DNA of 64,000 bases from positions 186,001 through 250,000 of the forward strand of contig NZ_FOMI01000003.1 of assembly GCF_900112595.1 (NCBI RefSeq). Reading direction: 5' to 3'. The DNA is from Algibacter pectinivorans. Lineage in GTDB: Bacteria > Bacteroidota > Bacteroidia > Flavobacteriales > Flavobacteriaceae. Made by a program: the position numbers and the translations under genes. Each line of letters begins with the position of its first letter. The stretch's first letter is position 1. Of this stretch, positions 62,701-64,000 are shown in pieces. Under the pieces are notes generated by a model that did no database searches, was not told the DNA's origin, and saw nothing but the letters and a program-made list of their open reading frames with translations.

Positions 62701-64000
62701 AAAAACGGTGGTCTAGGTGTGCCTTATTTAAATGTGGATTACGATTTTAATACCAATGCTTCGGTAACGTTAAAAAATCAAAGTTTTGTGTTTAATAGAA
62801 TCATGTTAACCGATACCAAACACAAATCTAAAGGCTTTTTAGATGGTTCAATAAGTCATGCTAATTTTGGTAAATGGAATTTAGGTTTAGATATTACAAC
62901 ACCTAGATTGTTAATTTTAGATACTAAAGAAACCGAGGAGTCTTTATATTACGGTACCGGGTTTATTGGCGGTCGTGCTAGTATTTATGGTCCTACCGAG
63001 CAATTGGTAATTAGTGTAATAGGCGAAACTAAAAAAGGAACTGTATTTAAAATTCCACTGAACGATTCAGAATCATTTGGAGACAACTCATATATTCATT
63101 TTATAACAAAAGATGAAAAAGAAGCTCGTAAAATGGGAGAAGAGGTAATTTATGAAGAAATAAAAGGACTAGAGCTCGATTTCGAATTAGATGTTACCCA
63201 AGATGCCGAAGTAGAAATTATTATCGACAAAGAAACGGGGCACTCTTTAAAAGGACGTGGAGTTGGAGGTATTCTGGTAGAAATAAACACCAATGGAAAA
63301 TTTGATATGTGGGGGGATTTTGCTGTATTCGAAGGGGTTTACAATTTTGCTTACGGTGGTATAATTCAAAAGCAATTTATAGTACAACCCGGTGGTACTA
63401 TTGCCTGGAATGGCGATCCGCTTAAAAACACCACTATCGATATGTTGGCTATTTATAAAACCCAAGCAAATCCTTCGCCATTACTAGATAATCCTATTAA
63501 TAGAAGTATTCCGGTAGAGTTAAACATTGCCATTACTGGCGATATCGAGCAACCTGTACCAGAATTTAGTTTTGAGTTTCCTAATGTAACATCAACCATA
63601 AAATCTGAGCTTAATTACCGGTTAGAATCTAAAGATGAGCGCGATACACAAGCCTTATTCTTAGTGTCTACAGGCTCGTTTTCAAGCGGTTTAAACGCAT
63701 TAAATGCCTCTGGAACTATAGCCGAACGATTAAATGGTATTTTAAACAGTATCTTTTCATCGGAAGACGGTAAGGTTAACGTAGGTTTAAATTACGAAGC
63801 CGGACAAAACAGACCAGATTATCAAACCGACGATAGGTTTGGTGTTACACTACAAACCCAAATTAGCGATCGTGTGCTTATAAATGGTAAAGTGGGGGTT
63901 CCTGTTGGTGGAGCAACCAGTACTGTGGTAGCGGGCGATGTAGAAATCGATTTCCTTTTAAATGAAGAAGGTACCCTTACCGCCAATGTATTTAATAGAG
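59773..64000 (+). CDS. tamB: TamB domain translocation/assembly protein (3' end outside window)
   Basis: The frame is open from 59755 (after a TAA at 59752) to the window end with no stop: more than 1390 residues. An N-terminal membrane anchor (LKLAGILLMLFIILVLVLSI) is followed by PYIQTRLGKYATKRLN and a very long repetitive beta region (AsmA/TamB type), then the conserved DUF490 part near 63240-64000 (RGVGGILVEINTNGKFDMWG, FNFAYGGI-like, NEEGTLTANVFNR). TamB is an inner-membrane-anchored bridge for lipids or barrel proteins to the outer membrane. No ATG occurs before 59821, and that ATG would cut the anchor; see findings. I place the start provisionally at ATC 59773; TTG 59815 is an alternative. 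Confidence 0.88.
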   Translation, partial: MKKFLKILLKLAGILLMLFIILVLVLSIPYIQTRLGKYATKRLNDDFKTNINIDKVSLQFNGDIEIKDIYIEDYKKDTLISITELNTSILSFRNLYQGNLVFGDIDIENLLFNIKTYKDEEQTNLDVFVDRFESDNPRTGKSNFLLSSSDVSIYNSVFMLSDENKETTKVLHFEDLNINATNFLINGSDVSARINTLAFKDSRGVEVKNMMTDFAYTLTDMTFANLQIKTPNSILKGDLKFLYAREDLQYFVDKVKVEASFKDSKVLLDELNTFYNEFGANQSATFSTDVTGTLNDLYTSNLRLNTNSKTRVYGDINFKNLFNKEDHNFYMNGNFSNLSSTYKDLKALLPNVLGEAIPSSFDRLGYFTVRGNSQITSSKVLADIEIDTELGFVDSNLEITKINDIDNADYKGQIIFEQFHFGVFLDDPNFGKGSLDFDVNGKGFTAEKVDTQVKGEVFELLYNQYNYNNIKVAGNLQNKIFDGNLNVSDKNLKLNFTGLVDFSETVKKYDFEAIVDHANLNALNFVKKDSISIFRSRVKMNMNSSSFDDAVGKIAFTKTRYENENDTYFFDKFDISSRFEDDTRYVEFISPDIIEGELKGHFFLKDLKKLFENSIGHIYTNYIPHEVDTNQSIDFNFKIYNKIVEVIYPELELAKNTFIRGRVESEEENFKLTFKSPKIKYLKNFANNIELQVDNSNPLFNTYVEIDSLSTNYYSISKFNLINVTVSDTLFMRSEFSGGNRNKDNFNLSFYHTINEANESVIGFKQSDITIKDYKWFINEDQDKFHKITFDKKLSRFDIDKFRVNHNNEEIKFSGFVRDSTQKDIKLNFTNVDLAKITPDIDSLSLAGNVNGKLDILQQNGSYLPNSTIVIDDLKVNDFLLGSFDATIKGNESLTNYNVDATIKNDITRSFAAKGDISVSGKQSAINVVLDFNAFNLSPLNPLLDGVLSNIRGEANGSVNVIGDLKKPDFNGDLIVKNGGLGVPYLNVDYDFNTNASVTLKNQSFVFNRIMLTDTKHKSKGFLDGSISHANFGKWNLGLDITTPRLLILDTKETEESLYYGTGFIGGRASIYGPTEQLVISVIGETKKGTVFKIPLNDSESFGDNSYIHFITKDEKEARKMGEEVIYEEIKGLELDFELDVTQDAEVEIIIDKETGHSLKGRGVGGILVEINTNGKFDMWGDFAVFEGVYNFAYGGIIQKQFIVQPGGTIAWNGDPLKNTTIDMLAIYKTQANPSPLLDNPINRSIPVELNIAITGDIEQPVPEFSFEFPNVTSTIKSELNYRLESKDERDTQALFLVSTGSFSSGLNALNASGTIAERLNGILNSIFSSEDGKVNVGLNYEAGQNRPDYQTDDRFGVTLQTQISDRVLINGKVGVPVGGATSTVVAGDVEIDFLLNEEGTLTANVFNR

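Overview
The window looks like a chromosome segment of a marine-type member of the Flavobacteriaceae (Bacteroidota). The reasons are: strongly AT-rich DNA; a type IX secretion (T9SS) type B cargo protein beside PorP/SprF; a TonB-dependent receptor; YtxJ of the bacillithiol system; many short-signal lipoproteins; several promoters of the flavobacterial form TTG-N17-23-TAnnTTTG; and weak or absent Shine-Dalgarno sequences. I do not name a genus. I see no phage, insertion sequence, CRISPR array or rRNA, and one tRNA (Arg, anticodon UCU).

Layout. 1-617: 3' end of an outer-membrane beta-barrel gene. 974-8102: gliding/T9SS operon (large Ig-like type B cargo, PorP/SprF, TPR-PD40-OmpA protein). 8197-15165 (minus strand): envelope signalling operon read as YfiR-like protein, TonB-dependent receptor, lipoprotein, CHASE8-like/HAMP histidine kinase, REC protein, REC-histidine kinase. 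15812-18138: ComM/YifB ATPase and a NarL-type regulator. 18304-22568: DUF2891 lipoprotein, 5-oxoprolinase subunits PxpA/B/C, DUF6503-like lipoprotein. 22647-26443: DeoC and ClpB. 26710-28711: YtxJ, a gamma-glutamylcyclotransferase-like protein and an unknown secreted protein. 28785-33270: an unknown lipoprotein, fumarylacetoacetase and GlyA, with two copies of a structured intergenic element nearby. 33641-37750: alpha/beta hydrolase, an orphan gene between inverted repeats, a membrane GT2 and a P-loop kinase.

37956-41414 holds the most unusual locus: a stand-alone 79-aa module, a trypsin-like protease that starts with the same module and ends in a Lys/Glu-repeat tail, a strong hairpin, a degenerate ATP-grasp-like protein and a RimK-like ATP-grasp ligase. 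It may be a peptide- or protein-modifying system. 41441-43716: PAS histidine kinase plus REC protein. 43851-45905: beta-helix lipoprotein and thioesterase. 45969-51811: galactose locus (GntR-type regulator, aldose epimerase, GalK, GalT, divergent SGLT-like Na+/sugar symporter). 52038-59655: tRNA-Arg, two TrmH-type methyltransferases, a THUMP-like methyltransferase, PerM/AI-2E protein, DUF4159, RsmE, a parvulin-type isomerase, a ParE/RelE-type toxin-antitoxin pair and TsaD. From about 59773 to the end: a TamB gene that runs off the window.

How genes work together. The galactose locus can take up galactose with Na+, mutarotate it, phosphorylate it and transfer UMP; galE must lie elsewhere. PxpABC hydrolyse 5-oxoproline to glutamate. 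FahA performs the last step of tyrosine breakdown. The 8197-15165 operon resembles the periplasmic YfiR/YfiN control pair with a histidine kinase as output instead of a GGDEF domain. Functional statements rest on motif and family recognition by eye; no database search was run.
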